DNA of 64,000 bases. Origin: Histoplasma ohiense (Eukaryota > Ascomycota > Eurotiomycetes > Onygenales > Ajellomycetaceae). Shown in pieces: positions 1-12,156 of the stretch (position 1 is its first letter; each line of letters begins with the position of its first letter). The notes under the pieces were generated by a model that was given only the letters and a program-made list of their open reading frames with translations, was not told the origin of the DNA and did no database searches. The translations under genes were made by a program, and so were the position numbers. Where the stretch lies: contig JAEVHH010000002.1 in assembly GCA_017607445.1 (NCBI GenBank), positions 7,656,001-7,720,000 on the forward strand, read 5' to 3'.

Positions 1-2
1 AC

Positions 3-611
3 CCGGTACTAAAGAACCCACCATCCCGTCGTCAACCTGGGGGCAAGGACCAGTACCCGAACCCGGATTGGTTTCCGCTAAAGCCACAAAAACAGCCCCC
101 ACAGCCCGTCCGCCGTGGACTTGAAAATGCAGCTGCGGATACCCTATATGTCAAAGATTCGTCTCCAGATCCCAACCGAAATTCACTGCTATTTGATCTG
201 GGTCCTGTAGTAGTCAATGTCCATTCCCCGCCAACTCCACCGGAAAGGGGAACTGTAAATCGGGCATTTCCACAAAATGTGCCTGTATCCAGGATTATGA
301 GGCTCCAGGATCTAAATCTAGCAGCAAAAGAGCGCAACACTAAAGGCTCATCGACCCAAGATCAGAAGTCTACCGCACCTTCAAATTCCCTATCCAAGTT
401 CCTGCCGCATGTGGAGAATGGAAACGAATACACTACCTCCTCAGGTCAGCTTCAGAGTCATGGGTTTCTCATTACATCAAATCCCAGCCCAGGACCAACA
501 GTAGATCCCAATCAGTGGGATAAGCAGGAAAATGGGTTTTACATTGTACCAGATCGGGTGATGGTCGCGAAAAAGGGGGACCATTCAAGGGGTGGTCGAA
601 GCATGGGATAA
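3..611 (+). CDS. 3' end of an unrecognised protein gene (partial)
   Basis: A single frame is open from the left edge of the window to a TAA at 609-611, giving about 202 residues. The first ATG in frame is at 279, but the frame is open for 92 codons before it, so the true start or an upstream exon lies outside the window. The protein is low in hydrophobic residues and rich in Pro, Ser, Asn and Gln, with proline clusters near its start and no recognisable domain, so it looks like a disordered tail. It converges on the minus-strand gene ending at 1192. I do not recognise a family. The long open frame and the antisense frame being broken favour real coding sequence. Confidence 0.5.
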   Translation, partial: PVLKNPPSRRQPGGKDQYPNPDWFPLKPQKQPPQPVRRGLENAAADTLYVKDSSPDPNRNSLLFDLGPVVVNVHSPPTPPERGTVNRAFPQNVPVSRIMRLQDLNLAAKERNTKGSSTQDQKSTAPSNSLSKFLPHVENGNEYTTSSGQLQSHGFLITSNPSPGPTVDPNQWDKQENGFYIVPDRVMVAKKGDHSRGGRSMG

Positions 612-1191
612 AAAAGGTCTCAGCGTGGAGGTTTCGAAAATGTTTTTCTGCAAACCGCAGGCGTAAGGTGACGGGAAACCGAGAAGAGGCCCGCAAGATG
701 ATTCGCTCGTGCCGCCAAAATTCAAAATTCTCAAGGGGCCAATGAGAGGAAGAGTATTTGCTGGAAATTTTGCCTATTATTCGTCCTATGTTTTTTTCTT
801 CAATGTTTCTTTTGCTTTTAGGTGGATTTGGGGGGAGGGGGCGCTATATTAGATCTCTCATTTATTCTTTTATTTAACAAAATTGCGATGTTCCGCACCT
901 GAAAAAGCACCCCTATTTGCTGTTGTCAATGCCATCGCTAAAACAAGCAACAGCCCTTGTAGCAATACGAAAATTCCATTCAGCTCATTTATAGTAATAT
1001 TTCAATTGTGAAAATGACTGGTTTTGAACAATTTCACAAACCTAGCTACTTGTGAAGAACGCAAACAAAGGAAGTAAGAAGGAGGTAACATCGCATTAAC
1101 ATTTTCAAGTAGCGTAAAGGACTTCGACATTGTATATTACATGTTCCCACCAATAAGTTCGTTTCTCTGGGGATCTTGCCTCTAAGGAAAT
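612..1191. other. convergent intergenic spacer
   Basis: This spacer lies between two gene 3' ends. It is AT-rich with T-runs near 780-830 and holds no open frame or RNA gene that I can support. It presumably contains both 3' UTRs. Confidence 0.4.
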
Positions 1192-4100
1192 TCATATTAC
1201 CTCAACTGCCAGTCTTCGCTCCATACGCTCGAACACACGCTGCCCGAGAAGTGGGATGAAAATGCGTTTCCGTTCAAAAGGATTCATAGAAGCGAAGCGG
1301 AAAAGCGCATCTTTTGGATTCTTAGTTGCATGAATGGAATGACCACCGGAATAGTGTAATCCATTGTCATCATCTGCATCATTATAAGGATGTAGTAGCA
1401 CCATCTGGGCTGCAAAGGAATTTAACCCACACTGCCGGAGGAAATTCTCGCTTGGTGAGGTATCTTCCGGAAAACGAATTTTGGCTGGCTTTCCAAGCTC
1501 ATGGACAATATTGGAAGCGGACCACGGAGTCATAGTGTAATGTTTACTTGCAAGACTAACCAACCAGTCTGTTATGATGCTAGCATCGTTAACGACGGGG
1601 AAAGCGTTTATGGTTGAAAAATGGTTAAGCGACTCGCAAAACGTTTTCAGTGATTCGATAGCTTTCACCGTTCGATCGTTCATTTCCATTTCCATATGCG
1701 GTCTCGTTAACTTATCCTTGTTTAGGGCAACAATAGGGTTGCAAATGAAGACATATACTTCTTCGTATAAAAGGCATATCTCGGAAATACGTCGACGAAC
1801 TGGGTAATTCAGTTCCTGGGCGATTCCCTGTCCGTTTGGCTGGTGGCCTGGCAGATATTTCTGAGTTATTTCCTGAGTCGTGGTAAGGAGAACGCCTGCA
1901 GTAGGGGAAAGTGATATATCTGCTTCCTGAATTTCAATGTTCTGTGGGCCATCCTGATGTTCTTGAGTTCGTGGCATCAATCGATATTGATGGAAACTCT
2001 CGGCCCAAGTACCAGACGCATACCGTTTTGGCAGACTACTGTAATCACGGAAAATCAGATTGCACGCTGGGGATAGAGATTCAAGACTATGAATCATGGA
2101 ACGATGTGTCTGGAGAAGTGAGGAAGATAAAACAAATGTCAGGGGATCTTGTGGCCGAGCCGTGTTGGGAGGATCCACCAGTGGCACTAGTATGGTCTTA
2201 GCATTTGGCAGGGTTATCTGCTGAGGAACCTGCGTACCAGTCTTGGGACGCGGGTTGTCCTGTACCAAAACCGTTGAATCAGGTGGAGCCGGGTGGACGA
2301 TGTGTGGAAAGCTATCCGAGTGAGAATCTGTAGGCCTGCGACCACGGACCTCCATAAAATTGGAAAGTGAGTCAAAAGGGGAAAACAAGGACGATAAACC
2401 TGAACCAACAAGTGTGGCCTCCGCAAATTTGACGTTCAGCCCAATATCTGTAGCTTTTAAGCTTCCTGTTTTGTTGTCTATTCCTTTGAGCTTCTTCTCC
2501 GTATGGGAGTATCCTGAGCCACTAGCTTTCGCTTTATCATCTCCATAATGCGCACGTGTCTTCCCTTGAAGCGATGAAACAAGTCCTACCTTTTCGTAAA
2601 GCTCTCGCGGCATAAGTTCTTCATTGCCTTCTAAAGCGGAAAGACGAAACTCATATGGATGATCGGATGTAAACATTTGCTCTTTATTTTCCGAGCTGTT
2701 TAGCTGGCGACCAATCCCATGGAGGAACTCACCCACGGCGTCCTCAGGATCTATATTTTCTCTGACCTCCAGTCTCCGTACTTCCAATGAAAATGGTTGC
2801 CACTTGAGATCCTTTTTATTATCTTTACCCATAGCATACCGGATGCCAGTTATATCTTTCCGTTTAATCTCGGAAATAAATGACAGACAAAGTCTTTTCA
2901 ATTCAGTCTTCGGTAGGCCAGCGACTACAGGCCACGGTGGGATCTTGATCGGTGATCTAAGACAAGGCACATTGCATCGTATCGTTGGATTAATGCTTCT
3001 GATGCGGTCTGAATTTAGTTCATCTTCCGCTTTTCTCTTTGCTGCACTAACGACTTCCTCCAGATCATCTTCGGGGATGCTACTGGATTCAATATCCACC
3101 GCATCGTGTGAAGGAAGTTCGGAGAAAACGCCGGTTCGAGCCATGGCATTTGAGATATCATCATTACTTTCAGCAGTCCTCTTTTTAGTTGATATCGGCC
3201 GAGTGATAGGGGTTTCAATTTTCAAGTCTTGAGTTATGTTTTGAATAATGGGTAATGAAGTTAGGTCCTCGAAATCTTGCGATGTTTCATTAAATCCATC
3301 TGTTGGCAACCCCGGTCTTTCAGCCTGACTGTTGGTCGTAAGGAAATCTGCCACGACCTGTTCGCAGTTTGCCATAAGAGTATCTTCAATATCCTGAGCG
3401 TCCTGAAGTTCCACCATTGGGGGCGTTTCAGCATCAGATAATATTTCCATTTCCAAACAGGGAGATGGCGGTTCAAATGGTCCCGGAGTGGGGTCCCTAG
3501 GTAACAGTATAGGTGTCTGAGGTTCAATATCTTTCCTCTGGTTGCCAGTTAGATGTATATTCTATTCGGATTTGTGAAACATGCGACTGACCTTAAGACA
3601 GAAGGTAATTCCTTCACTTAGCCAGTCATCAACATCCCTCTTTCCAGGTGCGGCAATCTGACTCTTGATCTCCTGCATAAGCATCAAACCGTCTTTCACA
3701 CAGCTCAGCCGCTCTGCCTGAGCCACATCCCACAACTGCTTTGGCTGGCTCCAGAAGTTGCTCGGGAACTTCAAGCTTCCATCATTCTCGTCGTCAAGCT
3801 GTTCCAACGGTACATCTATCTCCATGAAATCAAGTGAAATTCTCCGCCGAAACATTCGCATGTCAATTTCGTGGTCGGTTCGCAGGAGGGGTGCTTCTAA
3901 TTTCATATCTCGAACCTGGCCGAAGTTTGAGGGGCATCTACCTTCTCCAGGATAATTTCCCATCGACATTTCATCGAGGAACGATCTAGGAATGGATGAC
4001 AGTACGTGTGCGCTTGCCCAGCTCGCATCAAGCTTTTCCCTTGTTCTGGTCCGTATTTCACTTTGTATAGTTTCTAAGTCGATGAAAGGAAGGTTTGGCG

Positions 4101-4230
4101 TGTCACGGAGAGACAAGTTTACGTCCTCAATCACTGGTGGGACCATGAGGAGTGGGTCTTGTACGCCGCTAGTAGCGATGTTATGGAATCGTGCATATTC
4201 AAGGACGGATGGCTCTAATGGCGAAGACAT
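1192..4230 (-). CDS. XPF-like (inactive nuclease) protein, candidate Zip2/SHOC1-type meiotic factor
   Basis: Two exons, 4230-3592 and 3537-1192, join in phase 0 across a 54-bp intron (donor GTCAGT, acceptor ACCAG), giving about 994 residues. The start is the first true ATG in the exon 1 frame; upstream in-frame codons are only GTG. The N-terminal half is acidic and looks disordered. Around residues 690-860 the order of elements resembles an ERCC4/XPF nuclease fold: a FRDY strand, then ADISLSP at the place of the XPF GDYILTP strand, then an RRRISEICLLYE helix and a VYVFI strand. The ERK catalytic signature is replaced by LTT, so catalysis is not expected. Near residue 910, FLRQCGLNSFAAQ resembles the tandem helix-hairpin-helix of XPF. 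A dead XPF-like core plus HhH is the known architecture of Zip2/SHOC1, which stabilises crossover intermediates in meiosis. The assignment is inferred from pattern alone; it may be annotated elsewhere only as a fungal domain of unknown function. Confidence 0.5.
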
Positions 4231-4383
4231 CGCTGACTTTGAACAATTCGAGTTGTCAAGAGCGAGCCGCTTTTCATGATTGGTATAGAACACTAGACCA
4301 GCCTAGGTTCATATCAATTGACTACACGGCTTCAAGCATCCCGCCATCATTGTTGTGTGAGATCTCCTAGAACATCATCCAGG

Positions 4384-4457
4384 GAGACAACCTTGGAAGA
4401 GAGAGATATTGGAGCACGTGACTTCCTACGTTCTCCCAGTCCTTCCAAGGTTCTCTC
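4384..4457. promoter_or_regulatory. inverted repeat flanking a CACGTG E-box
   Basis: Arms at 4384-4399 and 4442-4457 are reverse complements over 16 bp with one mismatch, the inner 11 bp being perfect (AACCTTGGAAG / CTTCCAAGGTT). The loop carries CACGTG at 4415-4420, a classical bHLH site. It sits about 155-230 bp upstream of the minus-strand start at 4230, where a promoter element would be expected. That it acts on this gene is inference. Confidence 0.4.
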
Positions 4458-6041
4458 CCCAAGTACTAGGCATCGTTTATGAATGTATAAATCACTGGAC
4501 AACGAGGTATACATTCCAGATGATAATTGATTCCAGAAGCAAGACGCCGGCTATCAATATCACATAAAAACTTGGATATAATATATAAGACAACGCAAAA
4601 GGAAAGCAAGAAGAAATACTAGTATGCAATCCTATTGAGTGAAACCAATAGGTCATACAGTAAGAGCAGGTAATAGTACCCTAGAGATAGTAGTGAAGGA
4701 TAGAAATAAAGTAGAGAGAACCGAATTATTTGAGTCAACAAGATCCCTCAAGTCATTGTTGGTTGCCTCGTGGGATATTTGGGGCCAAATCTCCTTTCCG
4801 AGACTTTCCAGATGGATGAAGAAATTGGGTGTCCTGGAACAAGAACAGCATGACGACGATGCAATGCGAAACCATGCGAAGCTGTGAGATTCTTTGGCCT
4901 CCAGTCGGGTTCGAGCAGCCCATAAATAGTATAACTAACTTAGAATGAAAAAAGTGTTACACACCGTTGAAGGATGATCCCGCAGTGCTTCCCGCCGGAA
5001 ACGGGTATATGGTTCCTGCGTGCCACAGCTTCGTTGAGGTCCTAGTCATACTAGTATTTAAACGAATGATTTTTGCATCAGTTTCCATCCTAAGCAACCC
5101 AAACAATTTTGGAAATAAATTCAGGAATGAAATAAAAGTGTGTTAACGAGTAGTACTGGTACTCATTCTTCCTCTGTTCGAGAGCAGCAAAACACAGGAT
5201 CAAACCATCTCGAATCCAAGAGGTGAGAAATAGAGGGACAGGTTGACCTATTTCTGCGAATTTGGGCCATTCCTTCAAGAACCTGAAGCGTTTGGAACCA
5301 CAAACATTACAGTGCATGGTGCCTAAATGGTTTAATTTTGGGGGAGAACATGGCGTTAAACGAAGATAAGTTAGCGTGGGGCGATGCCACTAGGGTGCTA
5401 GCTCCATCTTGATCACTTTGTTATCCTATCAACCCTCATGTTAGCAACATTCAACCCAAGGTTAGGAGCGAAGAAGAAAAAAGCAAGGCGTCGGCCTTAC
5501 CATAAAGGTGGTTCAACATGGCAAGGTGAACATTCCATGGGCCCTTTGGTATTGCGCCCAAAAAGCAAAAAAAAAAAAAAAAAAAAAACAATCCCGTCCT
5601 TCGATAATGCCCCAATACGAATCGATTAATAAAAATTAACTAGACTGAATCGATCGTAAATCACTTGTGCAGGGTGCAAACAAATGCCATGATGAATGTA
5701 TGAATTCTGTATACTCTAAAATACATGTGGTGCAGAATCAGCAACATCCGATGGGCAAAATTAAGCATGAGCATGAATGAAAACTCAACGCTGCTGGCCG
5801 TGGGCGGCGAAACCACCAGTATCGGGAGCACAAAAGAACGTGTGTCGGAATACATTGCAACGGAGGTAGTAAGTAGTATTATTTCAGTAAAACAGCAGCA
5901 GTAGCAGCATCAGCAGCAACAAAGATATACAAGAGTTTATTCTGGCATATATGCAATGCAACGAACAAATAACCTTCTACACCTCTTAAAGGGCGGGCCA
6001 TTACATGGAGCTCGGAATGAAAAACAAACAGAACATGTTCC
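4458..6041. other. intergenic region, no gene seen
   Basis: AT-rich spacer between the 5' end of the XPF-like gene and the 3' end of the Asi-like gene. It includes a run of 22 A at 5567-5588 and a CAGCAG-type stretch near 5892-5922. Open frames here are short, with no conserved look and no supporting splice structure. Confidence 0.4.
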
Positions 6042-9000
6042 TTAAGGAACCCATAATCTCACAAAGCCAACAACCTCCCGTCGGCATGTAACGCAGCTTC
6101 CAAAATTATTCATCGCAAGACTAACCCTGCAATCTTCGCACACACAAAGGCACCGGCACGGCCATACGATAATAGATCTGGGCGCAGCCTGACAGATAAC
6201 GCATTGGGGGCCGTCGGCACCAAGACCTGATGCACCGGTTTTCCAAGACTCCGGTTCCGGTTGTCGGTGCTGCGGTTCTTGAAAATTCTCGTGGCCCAAC
6301 CGGAGTGATAGTATGAGATTTTCAAGAATTTCTTCTTCTTCCTTGGAAGTCGGCCTTCTCTTCTCGTTCGACCCGATTGAGGTTGAGCTACTGCCCAGGG
6401 AGCGGAATTTGTTATATCGCGATGATGTAAGAACACGTGCGCGGTCTCGTTCCATTTTTCTTCTAAACCGGCTGCGGGTCATGACTTTGCCTTTATCGGC
6501 TGCCATCAGATGTGAGGCTAGTATTTGAGCTTCGTGCCTGGCGTCGCTATCCCTTGGGTCGAGGAGGCGGGCTAGAGAACCCATGTCTAGGAGAGATTCC
6601 TCGGATTCAGTGCTTGGCGTCAAGTTATAATTTAGCTGGGTATCTCGTTCGTTCCTCGTGGTGATCGGACAACCATCTGATTCATATGCCTCCCACTCCG
6701 GTTCGGTATTTGACGACATCGATGAAACAACGCTTGTGGTATCTTCCCGATCATCCCGAGAGGGTTCGAAGTCTCCACTTTCGTCTCGCTCGCCCCACGA
6801 TCCCCCGATCTTCCACCAAATATAGAGTTTCCTGTCAAAACGGCTTTCCTCCGTTTCACCCCACTGGGAAACATTCGCCAGCTCCCTCTTCCTCATTTCT
6901 TTTTCAACGTCGAATTCGAAGTCTTCCGGAAGTTTCAACTCCCCTTCATCGGTTAAAATCCAAAAGTCAATCAAGTGGCGGTTGGGGGGTGTTCCTGTAA
7001 TTTCTCGCTCGCGGCCAGCATCACCCAGCTTTGTCAACCATCTAGGTCTCCTCGTAATACCTATGAAATCCAGGATCCTGAGGCACCCGAAAGCCGCCCA
7101 ACGTACTAAAAGAATGAAAATCCCTCGGAAAAAGGTAAAACCGTTATAGCATCGGCTTGCCCCTTGAAACGCCCCAACCCCACCAAAAGCTATTCGTTTC
7201 TCTATTGAACGGGCTCCCTTCCTTTGCTTTTCAATTTTCTTTTCCCGGGAGTACCCACTCTCCCATTCAGTATCCCCCTTAGGAATATCGAAGTTAAAGG
7301 CTTCATCGGAACCATCAGAAAATGCCGCCAACTGGGGAGCGCTAGAATGGGTTCTGTTAGCGTTATTGCTTCTCAAAGCCTCGATTTCCGAAAGCCTATC
7401 CTCCTCCAGCCAGGTCATTGGTCTAGCCACTACGCTTCTCCCTTCGCTTAAGAAAACGGCGTCACTAGCTGCTGCTAAAGAGGCATACCCTATCCTAACT
7501 AACGCAGCATAAAAGTCTTCCCTTGGGTTGAGGTGCACATTTTGAATTTGTGACGCTCCTTGCATATTGGCATGGGCAAGTGAGAATCTTTCCCGCAGCG
7601 ATGTCGGACGTGGCAGAGTAGAAGGCAGCGAAAATGCAGTTAACGTCAATGCCAGTCCATAAATCGCCAGGCAAGTCAAAATCCCAGCAAATATGAGCAA
7701 GTGAGGCACGAACCCCACAATACATACAGTGGGGAACTTGAGAACCAGATCGTTACCCAGGGGAATACTATCAAAAAATCCTGAAAATACGGAAGCCATG
7801 AAACAAAGACCCCAAAATGTTGTATGGATAAGTCGGGTTTGGCTCTGACGGCCGAAAACATCGAGGAGATTAGAAGATAAACAGTTGCAACATGATATCA
7901 GAGCGATCAACAGAAGCTCTGGAAAGACATTAAATCTGTCCAGGACTTGGCTCCGCGAAAGAAGCGGCGTAGTGGACAGGAAACTCGTGCTGTTGCTTGA
8001 GGAAGCTTGCCCGGTAGATTTGGACGCGCCAAACAGACCTAGGCCGATAGACTGGCTTATCATAGTTTCTGCTTCTGCGAATGCTAGAGAGTGTTCAAAG
8101 ATAGACATCCCGGCCTCTGTGGCAACTCCACGTCCTTGTAAGGCACACGATAGTGTTTCAACAAACTGGTTGAGACATAAACGAAGGAACACGGGCCACA
8201 AAAGCGAAAACGAGCCGTAAGGAATGTCGTTGGTTCCGGAAAGTCGTTTCATATGCACAGCATCGCAGGAACCTTCATCATCCTGCCAGGGTAAAAGAAA
8301 TGATGAAAAGGAATGCAAGAAACCATCCTGACCTCCGTAGTCGAAGTTGGAAAGTTTTCCGGGTTTCCCATATCGTATTTGCGGGTATTTTGGAGACGTT
8401 TGACAACGGATAGCCTGTAGTAGTGCAATGATTTGACCAACGAATAGAACTATAGGAACAATTCTCAGAGCTAATCGAACGTGCCACCTTAGAGAAAGAT
8501 GTCGCCTCGTGGAGCCGTAAATAGTTACCCGGTTCAGGATAAGCGCCTGTTCAATGCAGCACATTCGTCAGTGAATCCAGCTAACCAAACGGGGCTCTTC
8601 AGAAACAATGCGTCATCCGGATATATCAATCAATGTGGTACTCACCACGGCAAAGCACGCGAGGGACCATCGGCTGGTCAAGTAGTTGAAGAATCCACCA
8701 AATTTCCTCATGGTATGGAGCCAATGACCGAGACTAAAACCGGATGGAACCGCCGCATCTGCCGCCACTGCCGCCACGTCCGCTCCGGCTGCTACAGTTG
8801 CAGCCCCTGCCGCACCCGCCGCATCCCGCCCAAGACCCGCTCCACCACCGAAAGCCCCAACAGCGCCATCCATCAGAGTGGCCACCGCAGTTTCCAGCCC
8901 CAGAAAATGTAGAACACTCCGGGGAGCAGTGACGAACACGAAGACCTCCGCCTGGTAAATGAAGCGAAGAGGATAGAGTAAAATATCTTGGGATGACGGG

Positions 9001-9164
9001 GATAAGAACGCTAGTTTTGACAGCGTGGAATTAACGACACTGAGGTTTAGGGGAAGGGAAGGGGGTGGTGGCAGAGAAGCCAACGGTATGGACGACTCGG
9101 CTGCAGTTGTAACCATGGATGCGGTGATATCCGACATTGCATTCATGTCTGTTGGAAGCGCCAT
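6042..9164 (-). CDS. Asi1/Asi3-type membrane RING E3 ubiquitin ligase
   Basis: Exons 9164-8646 and 8546-6042 join in phase 0 across a 99-bp intron (donor GTGAGT, acceptor AACAG) and encode about 1007 residues. The intron falls inside a transmembrane segment, so splicing restores a continuous hydrophobic stretch. Several membrane segments follow in the first half (for example LRIVPIVLFVGQII and PHLLIFAGILTCLAIYGLAL), then a long acidic cytosolic or nucleoplasmic region. The last 53 residues form a RING finger: CVIC, then WPCRCLCVCEDC, then CVTC, where the usual zinc-binding His is a Cys. This RING at the extreme C-terminus of a polytopic protein matches yeast Asi1/Asi3, the inner-nuclear-membrane ligase for mislocalised membrane proteins and Stp1/Stp2. 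An Ala- and Gly-rich repeat lies near residues 100-145. The family call is strong; membrane location is inferred from yeast. Confidence 0.82.
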
Positions 9165-10379
9165 GGTGTGAACTTACAACGAGGCCCAACAATGATGTCC
9201 TGTCTATCTTCAGTCAATTATTCTTTCTTTCTTGTGTTTCGGCCCTTTCCTTTTATCCTCCCTTCTTCTTGTATGTGCAATGTGAGATTTATCTGTCAAA
9301 ACTACCGTGTTTGATTCAGCAATAGCAATTCTCAAAATCGGCGGGGCCACTGTTTCATCAAGACACCAGGAGGAACAAAACGTAAATGATTGAAGGTGAA
9401 TCAATCAGAAGCGTGAAGATTCCATTTTATATATCGACGTGCAGGTCGCTTCAACGAACAGCCAGCATCACAGGTCAGCAAGGACCACGATGAAGATATC
9501 AAACAGGAGAATGGGAGAATGGAGGATTGGAGTCAGATAGATCAATCAGTATATCTGTCCGATGTTTGCAGTGTTTGAAATGCCGGGGGTTTTCGCGCAT
9601 AGATCATGTGACTTGGAGCTTGACCCCGTGTTTGAAATGTTACCTCCAGCTCATTCTCACGAATAAATCGTGCTCTTGAGAATTCAATGATGATCAGCGT
9701 TTCAGGCAAGGAGAAATGGCCTGCTGCCCTTGAATCTCAACTTGCACTTTGTTTTTTCCAGAGTTGAGCAGTGAGCCAACAGTAACTTCATACACTGGGG
9801 GAATTGGTAGCAGGCTACTAGTACTCATCGCGGAGCAACTTTTGTGACTGACTTGGTTCAAGGCTGATAATTCCATAACACTGTCTTTTCGCGGAGCGGT
9901 GGGCACCGTGAGCGGAGCATCTGAGCTCACTGTCATGAAGTAATTATTATAGTTGATCCGAGCATTTGAGGCGGCTATAGAAAGATGCATCCCCTAATAC
10001 ACTATGTTCATATTCATTTCATCCAGTGTTTTTTATTTTTGGTGATTTTATCCTTATATATAAATTTTACTTTTAGTAGTCAATTTTGTCTATTCTCTGT
10101 TAATCCGATTGAGAGGTTGTTTTATTTTATTAGATATATTTTTTTAATCTTTTTCGACATCACCTCCTGTTCCGCCATTTGTTTCTCATTATGCAGATAT
10201 GTCATGGAATTTTTCGGGAATTTTTCGGGGTATGCACTGGACCAAAGTATTTGGTTGGTTTAATCAAGTGATTTTGTTTCAAAAACGTCGCGTGAGGGAT
10301 CACAAGGGCTACACGATGGATACTTTCTTGCGTGCAACATCTTTCGTTCATAAGATGGATACACCCACTTTACTGCCCA
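9165..10379. other. intergenic region, no supported gene
   Basis: Holds the promoter of the Asi-like gene and the 3' flank of ULA1. From about 9990 to 10200 it is very AT-rich. A 98-codon minus frame at 9694-9990 has no recognisable domain and is not called. Confidence 0.4.
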
Positions 10380-12156
10380 TTACAACCTAAACATCTCCGC
10401 CCGACTTCTAATCCCATCAAAGATACACGTATTATCCAGAGGCACATACTGTCTCGTCAACACCTTCAGCGCCTCTTGTGCCACCATACCACCAGTCAGG
10501 GAGGAGATGTTATGCAGCTCACCAACGCCCGCACGCTGCGTCTCCTGCAAAGCATTTGCGAGGCGCAACTTGGCATCGTCATCGAGAGAACGGCCATCAG
10601 TCTGCACAAGGGCTAGAAGTTTGTCTTGCGCGGCAGACCAGTAATCAGGTTGGTCGAGGAAAGACGGAAACGAAGAGGGTGGTGGTTCAACTTGTGTTTC
10701 TGCGGCTGATTCTCGGTAATCGGTGACGAGAGTATCGAGAATTTGAAAGGTGAGGAAAATATGAATAAGGGAGTCCGGGATTTCGAGGCTATTGCGGATG
10801 GTTTTGAGGATAGCGGGGTCCGTATGCAAGTCCAGGATGGGGATATCGCTGCCGCGGATGACCTTTACACTTGATGCATGCTTGCAAAACGTCTCGATTT
10901 CCTTCTCTGAAATCGGAGGTTGTGGTGATTGTACCCGAAGCTGGGTCTCAAGAGCTCGAACGCCAACGACAACTTCCGCAAAATCTTTCCGTGCTTTTGA
11001 CTTGTAGATGTTCTGCAGAAATATGTAATCTGCAGATTGGGCTTTCATATCCGGGAGTGAACCGGGGAGCGGGAGGACACCATGGGTAGTATAGAAGGAT
11101 TTAATGGCGGACGCAATTACCCAGAAATTTTCAGAGGTCGAGTCGAGGTTGTTACACTCCTCCATCTCAAATAGTTCCCTGACGTTGCTTTTCAGCGACC
11201 ACGGATTTACACTTTTTAATACAGCAGCTACTGCTTCATCAAAGTTTTCCTCCCCCCCTGTAGCGTTATTCGTCCGCGCCCCGTGCCGAATCATCTCTCG
11301 GAACGCTGATTTTTCTTTAAAACTTAGCGGTGGGTTTCCGTCGTGTGTCGCCTTCCACTTCTCGAGGAAGTGAAGCAGTAGCAATAGATACGGCACATGG
11401 CCATGTTCGTGGTCATCGAGGCTATCTAAATCTGCTATCTTTGCCGTGGCTGCTACTAATTCAGGAAAAGGGTTGGTCAAGCGCAGATCCTCGACGGAGT
11501 TTGGATCCGGGTGTGTTTCGACGATAGGATATACCGAGGGAAGTTGGAGTGAAAATGCAGAGTAGAATCCGACCGAGTGGGTATATATTAGAGGAATCGA
11601 GAGTTGTTTAGCGGCAGATGAAACGATCTTAAGCAAAGAATGTCTCATTGGCCCTGTAATTATTATGATTGCATACGGCTGGAGAAAGTTTTCCCCGTTT
11701 AGAAGTTCCTCAATGGGCTGTATCAAACGTCAGTGATATTTCAGTTGGATCACCACCAATCTGCCGCTCAGAGAATCACACCTCATTCAAAAAATCTCCC
11801 TTGACATCGGGGTTCAGCTCCTGGAGATGTTTGCATGTTTCCTGTGCTCTTGGTTTCCCCAGACCCGACTCATCTAGGAAAAAGTTTACCCCTAGGTCCG
11901 ACTCAGTAATTATGGCGGGGTCAACGATCGTGAAGCCGCCAATGCCAGGCAGCACGAGGTTCTTCAGTGTCTCGACGCCAACAACACCAGAAACAGCCGG
12001 GCTCCCGTCATCTAGAGGGCCATCTGAGTTGATCAAAAGAATTTTGGAGCGTTCAAGCGCTTGTTGGCCACTGGCAGCCCATAATCGAAGCTGGCGGTCG
12101 TATTTACGCTCCTTTGACGTTGGCCCCGCAAAGGCTGTAGGGAAAGATTCAGTCAT
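10380..12156 (-). CDS. ULA1: NEDD8-activating enzyme E1 regulatory subunit (ULA1/APP-BP1)
   Basis: Exons 12156-11782 and 11717-10380 join in phase 0 across a 64-bp intron (acceptor GATACAG) and encode 570 residues. The protein opens with the E1 signature KYDRQLRLWAASGQ followed by a Rossmann-like adenylation region (GVVGVETLKNLVLPGIGGF, then the IVD strand). It runs through an all-helical middle to a C-terminal SLTGGMVAQEALKVLT and NTCIFDG, both typical of the family. The catalytic Cys domain of a full E1 is absent, as expected: this half pairs with Uba3 to activate Rub1/NEDD8 for cullin modification. Length matches the usual 520-570 residues. The gene is divergent from RPI1, with 829 bp between start codons. 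Confidence 0.93.

Noticed and set aside
4639..4887. 82-codon plus frame
   Set aside because: Short, in AT-rich spacer, without recognisable features.
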